Below, in pieces: positions 1 through 11,215 of a DNA stretch of 64,000 nt (the first letter of the stretch is position 1; every line of letters begins with the position of its first letter). The notes under the pieces are model-generated. The model made no database searches, was not told where the DNA came from, and saw only the letters and a program-made list of their open reading frames with translations. The stretch spans positions 1,752,112-1,816,111 of the forward strand of contig RPFO01000079.1 of NCBI GenBank assembly GCA_009746045.1. The letters are read 5' to 3'. A program made the position numbers and the translations under genes. The stretch is from Mesostigma viride (Eukaryota > Streptophyta > Mesostigmatophyceae > Mesostigmatales > Mesostigmataceae).

Positions 1-1106
1 CCGAAATGCGCCATTTTTGCGGCCACCGCCTGGGCCAAGGTAACGCCATCCATGCCTGGTAAAGCTTAATCATCGTTTTCCTATCGATGTTTGACGTTTA
101 TATGTACGTTCTAGCTTGTGTAGCACATTCTTTTTGCATTATTCATGCTCTTTCTTGACCCTGGCCTGGCCCCTTTCTAAAACACCCTTCTTAGATGCTT
201 CCCTCAGTCAGTTGACCTGCCGCAGGGTGATGGTGATAAGTTTTAGAGGCTGCATGGGTTTGAATACCTCCATATATGTTTGTTATACATTTCCCATACA
301 CATATTGCATGAGTGTGAGGCAGTTGGCTGGTCTCTAGCTGTGGCATCATCAAGCACGTAACTGGTGAGTAAAAGCTTCCCATTGACAGCATGTGCCACC
401 AGGTGTGCTGGCCATCACCTGGCAAGCTATAGGAGCTTAGGCCTAGTTTATCCTTGCTAGGGCAGGCTGAAATAGGCTCAACATCACTAGTTTGTTGGTG
501 ACTGCCTCCTAGAATGCATGCCTTGCGTAGGGTATCCGTACCACGTTACCTACGTGCATGGACAAGGTAGCACCTGCACATAGGTGCCATGTAAGGGCAG
601 TGTGATGATGCAGTTATGTTTCCCCATCATTGTGGAAGGGAAATGTATTGTTTGGCATGGTTGGTGGCCATATTAGTAGGTAGTATGCCCACCCAGGTAC
701 CCCCTTGGTTGCTTTTTACCAACGGTACCCCTAAGGGCTGTACTGGGTGTAACTGCTGGTATACCCACCCAAATGATGACCCCAATGGCTCAAACTGTTC
801 AGCAACTAATTGTTTATCATCCCTGAAGTGGTAGGTGCCTAGGTCTTATAACATAATTCAAAATGCACATTCTACCAAAAATGAAAACGCGCGTCTTGAC
901 CCCCCTGACTTTGACAGCAGTTATATATGGCCTACCCTGCATATATGTGAGGTTGTGATATACCAACCCGAAGGGCAACTCATGGACATGCTTGGCCCCC
1001 AAGGACAGCCATTGGATAATGGATATGGGTAGGTTGGATGGCATATGGTTTGCAAAATTGTGAAGATCCAGCCGATTTATCGGCAGGATCTCAGACCATT
1101 TAGGGG
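1..1106. mobile_element. piggyBac-like non-autonomous element, copy 1 (left end outside window)
   Basis: This segment matches 4238-5339 almost base for base, with small differences. It ends in CCATTTAGGGG followed by TTAA at 1107-1110, the same terminus and target site as copy 2. Comparison with copy 2 implies that about 600 bp lie beyond the window start. Known for the family: piggyBac elements insert at TTAA and have termini beginning CCC. No transposase is visible and the short open frames look incidental. Just inside the end is an imperfect palindrome around CCGATTTATCGG, matching the subterminal palindromes of copy 2. Confidence 0.75.
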
Positions 1107-1718
1107 TTAATTTAATCCTGGGGTGATCATGTTTACAAAAACTCTTACAAAAACTCCTCGCGTTCAGTGGGCCCTACCGTAGTGGCTGAAATCAAATTGC
1201 GAATAAATAATTTTTCAAGGGTTTTTTTGCATGGTTTTGACACTTTACGGGGAAAGTTCAGCCCGGGTTAGGTAAACTTCGAGCCCGGGAGCTTGTTTAT
1301 ATTAGGGCACCTAGTTCAGTGTCTGACTTGGATTCTAACCTATCTAATAACCTATCTAACCATATTAACCTATCTAACCATATTAAAAACCATCGGGCAT
1401 CCTGTGACCCGTACGCCGTAACTTTTTACGGAATTCCGTACATTTCAGTGATCAACTCGTGATCGACGGGTGTATTTTTCGCCTTTTCCCGTTGGGCGCA
1501 AGTCGACGGAATTTGGAGATCGTACAGGCTTCCGTGCGTGGTTAGACGGAAGACACCGTATCTTGGGCGGCGGACGGAGCGCGTTGGTGCTGTGGGATAC
1601 GATTGGCGTTCACTCGCTGAAATCTTTAATGGCTTTCAAGTCGTCTCGCGACATTTTGACGTTAGCGACTCGATCGAGCTTAACTGGAGCGTAGTTCGTA
1701 GAGCTTTAACGACAGCTT
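1107..1718. other. No gene seen; contains an inverted fragment of the 142-bp repeat
   Basis: I see no credible coding region. Positions about 1176-1215 are an inverted, slightly diverged copy of part of the repeat found at 3100-3370 and 7050-7260 (the 'ttattcgcaatttgatttcagccactacgg' region, read on the other strand). Tandem short repeats of 'aacctatctaaccatatt' type occur at about 1337-1387. Confidence 0.5.
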
Positions 1719-1959
1719 GCCACCTGTCGGCTCACCGAAACTGGGTCGTCTACTAGAGTGACGGTCGGATTGACGGCTTTCCTCATTTAATTACGGCCGC
1801 CACAATCCGTGCTCAGACCAGAACGTGGCCGCTAGCCATGTACCAACCTACGATGATCATCGTAGGTTGGCTCACCGAAACTGGGTCATGATCACGACGT
1901 GAGAGTTCAACCAACTACGCGCAAATTTTCCGTCTTCAATCCGTGCAGGTGTTCTTGAA

Positions 1960-1990
<31 letters not shown>

Positions 1991-2620
1991 GGGGGGGGGG
2001 GGGGGGGGGGGACTCTGGGTGGGTGGGGGGGCGGGGGCCGGGGGCGGGGGATCCCGCAGGTCTACAGTCTGGCGTCAGTCTTGCTGACGAGGGCGGGGGG
2101 CCGGCCTTGCGACCTCGCCAGGGGCGGGGCGTCTCACTGTGCGGCCGTAGTTGGTCGATCTTTTGCGACTTGCCACCTGTCGGATCACCTAAATCGGGTC
2201 GCCTTCTATAGTGACGGTAGGATAATTTGACGAATTTCGTATTTTCGGGGGGGGAAGAGGGGGGGAGGAACTCCGGGTGGGGGGGGGTGCGGGGATGGGG
2301 GTGCGGGGGACAGATCCGCCAGTGCATCGTGGCCGGCCCTCGCTGAGGGGGGGGGAGAGGGGGGGGGGGGGGCTCCGGGTGGGTGGGGCGGTGGGGGGTG
2401 GGGGGGTGGGGGGTGGGGGGTGACGGATCCGCCGGTGCCGCATCATGGAGGGCCCTCGCTGAGGAAGGTGGGGGTGGGGGGGACCTCCGGGTGCCCCAGG
2501 TGGGGGGGCGCGGGGGGCGGGGGATTCCGCGTACCATGATGACGTCTCGCTGAGGGGGGAGGGGGGTTGCGACCTCGCCTGGGGCGGGGCGTCTCACTAA
2601 GGCAGCGAATGGCCTCCGGG
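1719..2620. repeat. G-rich repeat region with long poly-G runs
   Basis: A G run of roughly 50 bases with a single C interruption lies at about 1962-2010, followed by several G-rich stretches to 2600. A motif starting 'gccacctgtcggctcacc' (about 1719-1775) recurs at about 2171-2225 and partly at 1870. Another motif, with 'gatccgcc' and 'ggccctcgctgagg', recurs at about 2310, 2425 and 2540, suggesting degenerate tandem units. The + strand could form G-quadruplexes. Long Pro/Arg/Gly-rich open frames here are composition artefacts. Confidence 0.7.
1843..1870. repeat. Perfect 28-bp palindrome
   Basis: The 14-bp arm CCAACCTACGATGA is followed directly by its exact reverse complement with no loop. 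It could extrude as a cruciform or be a dyad protein-binding site; nothing in the flanks decides between these. Confidence 0.9.
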
Positions 2621-2829
2621 TAGGTGGGAACTGGGAATGAGCCGGGCGGACCGACTGCGGTGTTTCAGGCCCACACAGCGTGTCGTTATTTGTCTGAGTC
2701 CCGACTTTTTCCTTTTTTCAGCCCCCTTCATAAGCTTCAGTTGACTGAAATCGAGTTGCCATGTGTACATGTTGGCGGAAGGATCGAAACTCGACTACTA
2801 GAGTTACGGTCAGCTTTGCGCCTTCTTTT

Positions 2830-2857
2830 GGGGGGGATGCGAAGCATCCCCCCCCCT
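2830..2857. repeat. GC-rich hairpin
   Basis: GGGGGGATGC and GCATCCCCCC face each other around a GAA loop. It sits immediately before the start of the long duplicated block at 2861 and may mark the edge of a mobile segment. Confidence 0.75.
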
Positions 2858-2860
2858 TAA

Positions 2861-3480
2861 TGTCAAGTACATTACTTAATTACCCACCAAGCGCAGTTCC
2901 TATCTGACAATTAAGTGAGTACCAGTATGACATAGGCCCTAATCAGTGCTAACAGCTGCAGGGCCCCTAATTGAACGCGTTCTCAATGTGGCGCGACGCG
3001 GCGCGGCGCGGCAAGCGCGGCGCTCCACTTCATCTAGCTGCGCCGCGGCCTGCAGCCAGAAACAGGTGTAGCGCCTGCCGGTTGTCATACTTTACTACGG
3101 GGTAAATTCAGAAGTATTATTTTAGCACTTTTCGGGGGGTCATTCGAAAAGATTTATTCGCAATTTGATTTCAGCCACTACGGGTAATTATCAAGTAACA
3201 AGTAACGTGCGTGTTTTCAACTTGCCCGTTGAAACTCTTTACGGTGTAAATTGAAGTATTATTTTAGCACTTTTCGGGGGGTCATTCGAAAAGATTTATT
3301 CGCAATTTGATTTCAGCCACTACGGGTAATTATCAAGTAACGTGCGTGTTTGCAACTTGCCCGTTGAAACTCATACGGCAGAAACTGATACGGCGGAGCC
3401 GATTTTCTGAAGAACCTCCTCGTTATTTTTGCAAATTCGTGACAAATTCGGTGGATGGATGGATGGATGGATTGACGGAT
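2861..3480. repeat. Dispersed repeat block R1, copy 1, with internal 142-bp tandem duplication
   Basis: Positions 2861-3090 are nearly identical to 6227-6460. The next part is an approximately 142-bp unit present twice in tandem (about 3092-3240 and 3240-3375), and parts of it recur at 6460-6523 and 7056-7330. A (GGAT)n tract at about 3452-3472 also recurs at about 7340-7365. No coding capacity is evident. The block is probably a non-coding mobile element or segmental duplication of unknown class. Confidence 0.8.
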
Positions 3481-3640
3481 TTTTATCCCCTATTCCCTGC
3501 TCCGCCCACTGATTGCTGTCTTGTCACATCATCATAACAAGGAAATTAAAGCTCAAGTAAACCAATGATGGCAGCTATCTACATGCAGTCACACAAATGC
3601 AATATCTCCAACATGATCGTCGATAAAAAAACTTCCTTAA

Positions 3641-5339
3641 CCCCTAAATGGTCTGGCTGCCGATTTTCCGCCTAAAACTGAGTTACAGCCGACACGTCGG
3701 CCCCTTCTCGGGGGACCAAATGCCGCGAAAACTATTGAGAATTAGGAAAAGTTTAGCTGAGAAGATCGAAAGTTTATAATTTTCCTCACAGCATGGTACT
3801 AGGGTTTGCATACTTCTGACAAAGTTATAGAGGTGTTCTGGCCGGTCAAAGTACAAGGGGTCAGGGTACTTTTTCACGTACAACGTGCATTCCGGAAAAC
3901 GACGACCTGGCCATGGCGGCTTGCGCCCACGCACGGCATTTATGTTTTCGTTCGAATTTTCTGACCAAACTCAGGAAATTGATTTTATACGTCCTAAAGA
4001 TGATACAGGCCAATTTTTGGTTCGCGGGAATGCCATTTGATAGGTGTCGGCAGCGTTCTTGCTCGAAAAAACTGCGATCAGGCCGGACGATAGAAACGTT
4101 GACAGCAATACCTTTCCGGCGTATTTTAAAGGATATATTAGTTTCTTTGTACTTTTTATGGTACATGGTAGTCGTAAACGTGCAAGGGTGGCCAGAAATC
4201 GCCGAATCCAGCGACCATGCTGCACAACTTTGGTGTGCCGAAATGCGCCATTTTGCGGCCACCGCCTGGGCCAAGGTAACGCCATCCATGCCTGGTAAAG
4301 CTTAAGCATCGTTTTCCTATCGATGTTTGACGTTTATATATACGTTCTAGCTTGTGTAGCGCATTCTTTTTGCATTATTCATGCTCTTTCTTGACCCTGG
4401 CCTGGCCCCTTTCTAAAACACCCTTCTTAGATGCTTCCCTCAGTCAGTTGACCTGCCACAGGGTGATGGTGATAAGTTTTAGAGGCTGTATGGGTTTGAA
4501 TACCTCCATATATGTTTGTTATACATTTCCCACACACATATTGCATGAGTGTGAGGCAGTTGGCTGGTCTCTGTGGCATCATCAAGCATGTAACCGGTGA
4601 GTAGAAGCTTCCCATTGTCAGCATGTGCCACCAGGTGTGCTGGCCATCACCTGGCAAGCTGTAGCAGCTTAGGCCTAGTTTATCCTTGCTAGGGCAAGCT
4701 GAAATAGGCTTAAAATCACTAGTTTGTTGGTGGCTGCCTCCTAGAATGCATGCCTTGCGTAGGGTATCCGTACCACGTTACCTACGTGCATGGACAAGGT
4801 GGCACCTGCACATAGGTGCCATGTAAGGGCAGTGTGATGATGCAGTTATGTTTCCCCATCATTGTGGAAGGGAAATGTATTGTGTGGCATGGTTGGGGGC
4901 CATTTTAGTAGGTATTAGTAGGTAGTATGCCCACTCCTACCCCCTTGGTTGCTTTTTACCAACGGTACCCCTATGGGCTGTACTGGGTGTAACTGCTGGT
5001 ATACCCACCCAAATGATGACCCCAATGGCTCAAACTGTTCAGCAACTAATTGTTCATCATCCCTGAAGTGGTAGGTGCCTAGCTCTTACAACATAATTCA
5101 AAATGCACATTCTACCAAAAATGAAAACGCTCGTCTTGACCCCCCTGACTTTGACGGCAGTTATACATGGCCTACCCTGCATATATGTAAGGTTGTGATA
5201 TACCAACCCGAAGGGCAACTCATGGACATGCTTGGCCCCCAAGGACAGCCATTGGATATGGGTGGGTTGGATGGCATCTGGTTTGCAAAATTGTGAAGTT
5301 ACAGCCGATGCATCGGCAGTATTTCTGCCCATTTAGGGG
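3641..5339. mobile_element. piggyBac-like non-autonomous element, copy 2, complete
   Basis: The 1,699-bp element is flanked by TTAA at 3637-3640 and 5340-5343. Its termini are inverted: CCCCTAAATGG on the left and CCATTTAGGGG on the right. Subterminal palindromes CCGACACGTCGG and CCGATGCATCGG lie near the left and right ends respectively. Known for the superfamily: piggyBac transposase duplicates TTAA and recognises CCC-type ends. No transposase frame is present, so it would need an enzyme supplied elsewhere. Its right 1.1 kb matches 1-1106. Confidence 0.8.
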
Positions 5340-5343
5340 TTAA

Positions 5344-6226
5344 TCCCTGCACGATAAAATGCAAAGAAACCAGTGGCGGCCGTTCAGCTTCTGACCGCTG
5401 ACAGTGATGCCGCTGCGAGGAAAGGGTGCGTCACTATCACACAACAAGAAGCGTCCATACGCACAACATCCTTGCCAGAACACGTGCTATGAAATCCCTT
5501 ACGCCTTCCCTAGGATCTATCGGTTGAGACTGAAGCGGATTTGATCAAGACATCAACGAAAACAAGCTAAAGCTGCCAGGTATTCGTCAACACGACGGTG
5601 AGCAACGGAGAGTTAACTGGCGGAAACTGACCAAAACGAACGCAAAAAACTTCGAACGATGAGCTCTTCGAAGAAAGAACTGATAGTAGATAACAGTCGC
5701 CACAAATCTATACCTTGCCCTCGTAGATCCCTAACCCAGGCGCGCAACAACTGCCGTTCTTCCATGGAAGGTTCCGACATGCACTGCGCAGGCCTCAAGA
5801 AATACTTACCGAGAATGGCCGAAAATGTAGCAAAAAGCACCCGTTCGGTTTAGAATTCGATGCTACCGATATGAATGCATCCTTCACGGTCAAAAAGACC
5901 CCCAAAACTGAGAATTTACTGCCGCAATCACGAATTCTATTTTATTCCGCGCGACCAAAAAATGAAGATTACCCCCCATATTGCCGATGGCAGTAAAAGA
6001 AAGCAGCGATATTCTAAACCAGCCACTTGCCGCCGCAACCCAACATCATTAAATCATCGTCTTCAACATCCAAGCATTTTTTTTGCATTTCTCTAGCCCT
6101 ACATTGCTAGTTTCGCCTAAACGCAGTCGCCATGGCCACTTCCGCAAGTGGTGCGCGCACGGAGCACCCACTTTTCACGGTACGGCCGGTGCGGAAAATA
6201 TTCGGCGCGCCACGTCCCCTTAAGCT
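5344..6226. other. No gene seen
   Basis: Unique-looking sequence without a credible coding region, RNA gene or repeat that I can support. Confidence 0.4.
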
Positions 6227-7380
6227 TGTCAAGTACATTACTTAATTACCCACCAAGCGCAGTTCCTATCTGACAATTGAGTACTTACCAGTATGACATA
6301 AGGCCCTAATCAGTGCTAACAGCTGCAGGGCCCCTAATTGAACGCGTTCTCAATGTGGCGCGACGCGGCGCGGCGCGGCAAGCGCGGCGCTCCACTTCAT
6401 CTAGCTGCGCCGCGGCCTGCAGCCAGAAACAGGTGTAGCGCCTGCTGGTTTTCATACTTTACGGGGTAAATTGAAGTATTATTTTAGCACTTTTCGGGGG
6501 GTCATTCGAAAAGATTTATTCGCCATGTGGCAGATTAATTAACACTCGTATCTGCGTCGCCCATATAGATCGTGCAAAGCAATGCTGTGAAATCCGGGTT
6601 CGGGTAGCTGTTCTTGGGTTCTGTTTTGCCACCTTTCTCTAGTCTACGGAGATGCCTAACGTACCTAACTAATACATATCGGCCTGCATTCGCCTGTGAA
6701 TGCCGAATTGGGCCAAAGTCGGCTGTGAATGCGTTCCACCGCGCCACAGGCACTAAGCCGCCCCCGCCCACCTCCGGTGGCTTGCGCCACCTTTACCCCA
6801 GTCAACCCGTCGCCCCTCGGGTTGGGGACAACGCCTCCACCATCCGACGGCCCCAATCCCTCGCGTCGCGTCTATGTGGTTCCGTAGTTTGCTTGTTTTG
6901 TATTGGTTGTTTATGTGTAGTATTTTGTAGTATTTTGGACGGACGACCCGAGCCGCTAACTTAGCGGGTTTATCGCGGCCGTTGGATCCATCATCGGACG
7001 CTCCAGATTGTCGGAGGCTAACGTTTTAACTTTTTTCATATTGCCTTCGTATATGATTTCAGCCACTACGGGTTATTATCAAGTAACAAGTAACGTGCGT
7101 GTTTTCAACTTGCCCGTTGAAACTCTTTACGGGGTAAATTGAAGTATTATTTTAGCACTTTTCGGGGGGTCATTCGAAAAGATTTATTCGCAATTTGATT
7201 TCAGCCACTACGGGTAATTATCAAGTAACGTGCGTGTTTGCAACTTGCCCGTTGAAACTCATACGGCAGAAACTGATACGGCGGAGCCAATTTTCTGAAG
7301 AACCTCCTCGTTATTTTTGCAAATTCGTGACAAACTCGGTGGATGGATGGATGGATGGATGGATTGACGGATTTTTATCC
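6227..7380. repeat. Dispersed repeat block R1, copy 2, interrupted
   Basis: Matches the 2861-3480 block. The match runs 6227-6523, breaks for about 530 bp (6524-7053), then resumes with the 142-bp unit and the (GGAT)n tract. The 530-bp break has no matching terminal inverted repeats that I can see, so it may be an insertion of unknown type or a replacement. No gene is evident in the break. Confidence 0.75.
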
Positions 7381-7382
7381 CC

Positions 7383-7980
7383 TACAAGTAGACCCGGCGG
7401 GGGCCAAGCCCCCAACTATTTTGGACTTCACAACTATTGGAGAATCCTATTCAAGCCCGGCTGCGCAGAGTCTAAATTCCCGTGGCCCGGTGCCAGTGGC
7501 CCAGTGCCCGTGGCCCGGCGCGGCGCCCGTGGCCCGGTACTGGTTAGTGGCCCGGTGGCTACTGGCTAGTGCGAGTTGTGGCCCGTTGAAATTCCTTTCG
7601 TCCCTCCGTTGCTGAATTTTTTTCCCCGTGGCTAGTTGCCCGTGGCCCGTGGCTACTACTACTGGCTTCGCTGCGGTCCGGATAGGAATTAGTACGGTGC
7701 AAGTAGACCCGGCGGGGGCCAAGCCCCCAACTACTTTGGACTCCACAACTATTGGAGAATCCTATTCTGCGCAGAGTCTAGATTCCCGTGGCCCGGTGCC
7801 AGACTGTGGCCCAGTGCCCGTGGCCCGGCGCGGCGCCCGTGGCCCGGCGCGGCGCCCGTGGCCCGGTACTGGTTAGTGGCCCGGTGGCTACTGGCTAGTG
7901 CGAGTTGTGGCCCGTTGAAATTCCTTGGACGGAGGGACGGAACCGTCCCTCCGTTGCTGAATTTTTTTCCCCGAGGCTCG
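7383..7980. repeat. ~316-bp tandem duplication with CCCGTGGCC-rich segment
   Basis: A unit starting 'caagtagacccggcgggg' at about 7384 is repeated at about 7700 with internal length differences. Each copy contains a GGGGGCCAAGCCCCC hairpin and a stretch rich in 'cgtggcccg'. The same unit start recurs at about 8292. Related 'cgtggccc' runs occur at about 12280-12320. Confidence 0.75.
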
Positions 7981-8039
7981 TGAACGTTGGGCAGCGGATG
8001 TTCCGAGCAGTACAGTAACTTGCGTTGTAGTGTTCTGCC

Positions 8040-8300
8040 CTTTGCCCTTGCGGATTGGTGCGCAGTATGGTGCTCGCTCGCTCCGCTCGCTCGCCGTACG
8101 GTGCTCGCTCGCTTCGCTCGCTCGCCGGGCGCTTCGCGCGTACTGTATCTGCGATATCTGCGATATCTGCGATATCTGCGATTCTCCCGTCGACCTCCGG
8201 AGTACCCCCCAGTGGCTGATTTTTGTACCACGATTTTCTACCTAATTTTGCAACCAACGGTCACGAAGCTCGCTTTATATAAGGGAAAGGACAAGTAGAC
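8040..8300. repeat. GCTC-rich 31-bp repeats plus (GATATCTGC)n and shared tail
   Basis: Units containing a mirror-symmetric GCTCGCTCGC-TT-CGCTCGCTCG core, separated by CCGTACGG, are followed by four copies of a 9-bp 'gatatctgc' unit. A unique tail then runs to 'tttatataagggaaagga'. The same order (GCTC units, GATATC motif, tail) recurs at 12476-12890, and the GCTC units recur at 33080-33210, so this is a dispersed family. Confidence 0.8.
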
Positions 8301-8690
8301 CCGGTAGGGGCCAAGCCCCTACTATTCGAGACTTTATTCAAGTCCCCTACTATTAACTAATTCATATAGACGCGTAACTGCGTCCCCTACTATACAATCC
8401 TCATTCTCCCTGTACGTTGATTGGGGGAGATGGGACAGGGGCCTTGGCTTGGGTGGTCGGGCTCCTATGCCTTGGCTACTTGGTTGGTTGGGTTTGTGCA
8501 GTCTAGGGGCTAGTCTAGGGGTGCTCCGTGACTCCCCAACGGGAGCACGAGTTTAATTAATTAATTAATTAATTAATAGGGCAACTTTGGCAGCTGAACA
8601 ACCCGTGAATGATGCGAGTCACCAAGACAGCCACGGCCATGGTTTGGTCATGGGCACATGGTTTGTCAAGGAGACAACATGTGCATGATC
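8301..8690. other. No gene seen; (TTAA)n tract
   Basis: Contains a hairpin (gtgctccgtg...cgggagcac) at about 8520-8550 followed by a (TTAA)n tract at about 8552-8577. A similar tract ends the LINE copies near 20.0 and 39.1 kb, but no LINE sequence is recognisable here. Confidence 0.4.
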
Positions 8691-8949
8691 AGAATCGGTG
8701 TTCTCTGAACGTAGTTTCTTTATAACAGATGAGAATGAACGCCGCTATGTGAGTGGTACTACGGGACGGTGGGCCTTGGGCTGGACCGGTTCCATGAGTT
8801 AGAATTAGTTGGCCAGTTTTGTATGGCCATTTCTAGTTCGTTAAGTTAAGTAGCAATTAAGTTACTGTTGCTGACGGCTCATGAGGCGAGCCCGGGCTAC
8901 GCCGCCCTAAAGTGCCATTTGCACGATGTTCTAGGTCTCTTTTTCTTGT
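8691..8949. repeat. 259-bp repeat A, copy 1
   Basis: This 259-bp block recurs at 10068-10326 at the same length with no difference that I noticed. No open frame of note. Confidence 0.85.
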
Positions 8950-9947
8950 AATCGGATGTATGGGGTATGGGTATGGCGGATTACAAGAAATTTAATGCTG
9001 CCCTAATCGCGTCAGCCTTTTGGCTGGCGGTGGCCGATTAGAGATGGCGCGTGACTGACATAGCTTGAACAGTCACGTGACTGTGAAAAAGAAATTAAAA
9101 TTACCCTCGTCGGTTTTCTCCCCGCAGCTGGGTTCTTGGCCGACGAGAGACTATAAAATACTTCGCGTTTGCCTGCGCGTGGCACCTGTACGGAACTCTG
9201 AAACCATGAGTAAGATTTCCGTGCCACGCTGCAGTGCCTACCGCTTTGCTGCGGAATGTCGCAGCAGGGTTGCAGTTCCTGACTGCTGACTGCCGAAGGA
9301 AGGGTGGTCGGGTTACTTTTAGTGGGCATTGTGATGGACGACAAGTCTGTCGGCCCTCGCGTAAGTAGAAAAATATTTACCAGCATCCGCTCTTATGGGT
9401 GCGTGAGGTCTCGGGAATGTGGTGGGGACGAATTCCGGAATTATGCAATATTTCGATTCAGACCGAGACTTAAAGGGCCAACAGACGGACCTGGGCCGGG
9501 CAGGACCAAATATTTTGGCCGGCCCAGTTGCGCTTGCGCTTTATCGGCCGCTGGGGTGTGTGATGAGAGCCTGCTCATCAACTAAAACCTGAAATATGGA
9601 AAGTTACTCCCCCAGGTGACAACGTTGACAGTAATCGAGATATGGTGGCATCGGGTGACGTCCTATAAGTTGTCGTCACGTTAGGGCGGCACTGGCCTTT
9701 GAGGGAGGTCCGTGATCGTTAAACGAGGCGTCTTCTTCCTTGTCTTTGCGTGCACATTCAACACCCTCTTTTACTGGCCGAGGGTGGAAGGCTGGGGGGG
9801 GCCCTGCGAAGGGTTATCGTGCATGAGGCTCGCTACAGCCGCCGGCGATTGTAATGGTCGTGACCGTTGCGGCAGGGCAGCCTCGAGAGCCACTGAGCGA
9901 AAGTGGTTGGCGGAGCTTTGGAGATAAAGCACCAGGAAAGGGGGGTT
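8950..9947. other. No gene seen
   Basis: Short open frames only. A small hairpin (cagcc-tttt-ggctg) lies at about 9013-9025. Nothing supports a coding or RNA gene. Confidence 0.4.
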
Positions 9948-10485
9948 GGGTAACGAGAACTACGATCAATCATGAAATGGGTGCAGCGTGGCAGGCTCAC
10001 TCATGGGTTCTGTAATTGCCCACTTATTGTTTTAATCAAATGTTGGTGGATTGGTAATAGTGGGAATAGAATCGGTGTTCTCTGAACGTAGTTTCTTTAT
10101 AACAGATGAGAATGAACGCCGCTATGTGAGTGGTACTACGGGACGGTGGGCCTTGGGCTGGACCGGTTCCATGAGTTAGAATTAGTTGGCCAGTTTTGTA
10201 TGGCCATTTCTAGTTCGTTAAGTTAAGTAGCAATTAAGTTACTGTTGCTGACGGCTCATGAGGCGAGCCCGGGCTACGCCGCCCTAAAGTGCCATTTGCA
10301 CGATGTTCTAGGTCTCTTTTTCTTGTCCCGCCCTCCCTCCCTCTTCTTGTGTTTGTTTCTAGGGTAACGAGAACTACGATCAATCATGAAATGGGTGCAG
10401 CGTGGCAGGCTCACTCATGGGTTCTGTAATTGCCCACTTATTGTTTTAATCAAATGTTGGTGGATTGGTAATAGTGGGAATAGAA
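9948..10485. repeat. Repeat A copy 2 framed by a 124-bp direct repeat
   Basis: The 124-bp sequence at 9948-10071 is repeated at 10362-10485. Between them sits a 290-bp segment that begins with the 259-bp repeat A. The arrangement looks like an insertion with an unusually long target duplication, or an unequal exchange between copies. Function unknown. Confidence 0.8.
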
Positions 10486-10547
10486 CAGGTATTTCATTTA
10501 TACAACAATTACTTAATCAGAGCACAGCCAAGGCCGAGTGTTTGCTT

Positions 10548-11215
10548 CATGGTCAGTGGGTGGCTGCTCGGTCAGTATGGTAAACTCATGCTCGGTCAGT
10601 GGATGGAACGTGTGCTTGGTCAGTGGGTGGAACGTGTGCTTGGTCAGTGGGTGGAACGTGTGTTTGGTCAGTGGGTGGAACGTGTGTTTGGTCAGTGGGT
10701 GGCAGGTGTGCTTGGTCAGTACGGGGAACCCGTGCTTGCATGGTCAGTGGGATGAACGTGTGCCAGTATGGGGAACCCGTGCTTGGTCAGTGGGTGGCAC
10801 GTGTGCTTGGTCAGTGGGTGGAACGTGTGCTTGCATGGTCAGTGGGTGGCACGTGTGCTTGGTCAGTATGGAGAACCCGTGCTTGCATGATCAGTGGGTG
10901 GAAGGTGTGCTTGGTCAGTGGGTGGAAGGTGTGCTTGGTCAGTGGGTGGCACGTGTGCTTGGTCAGTGGGTGGAACGTGCACTTGGTCAGTGGGTGGAAC
11001 GTGTGCTTGGTCAGTGGGTGGCACGTGTGCTTGGTCAGTATGGGGAACCCGTGCTTGCATGGTCAGTGGGCTGAACGTGTGCTTGGTCAGTAGGTGGAAC
11101 GTGCACTTGGTCAGTGGGTGGCACGTGTGCTTGGTCAGTGGGTGGAACGTGTGCTTGGTCAGTATGGGGAGCCCGTGCGTGGTCAGTGGGCTGAAAGTGT
11201 GCTTGGTCAACAGTG
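10548..11215. repeat. 24-bp minisatellite
   Basis: About 25 copies of a unit close to GGTCAGTGGGTGGAACGTGT followed by GCTT, interspersed with variants containing 'atggggaacccgtgcttgca'. Open frames through it (rich in WSVGGTCA or DQAHVPPT) are by-products of a unit length divisible by three. Confidence 0.9.

Noticed and set aside
1872-2597. 241-codon Pro/Arg-rich frame on the - strand
   Set aside because: It is the complement of poly-G and G-rich repeats; composition-driven.
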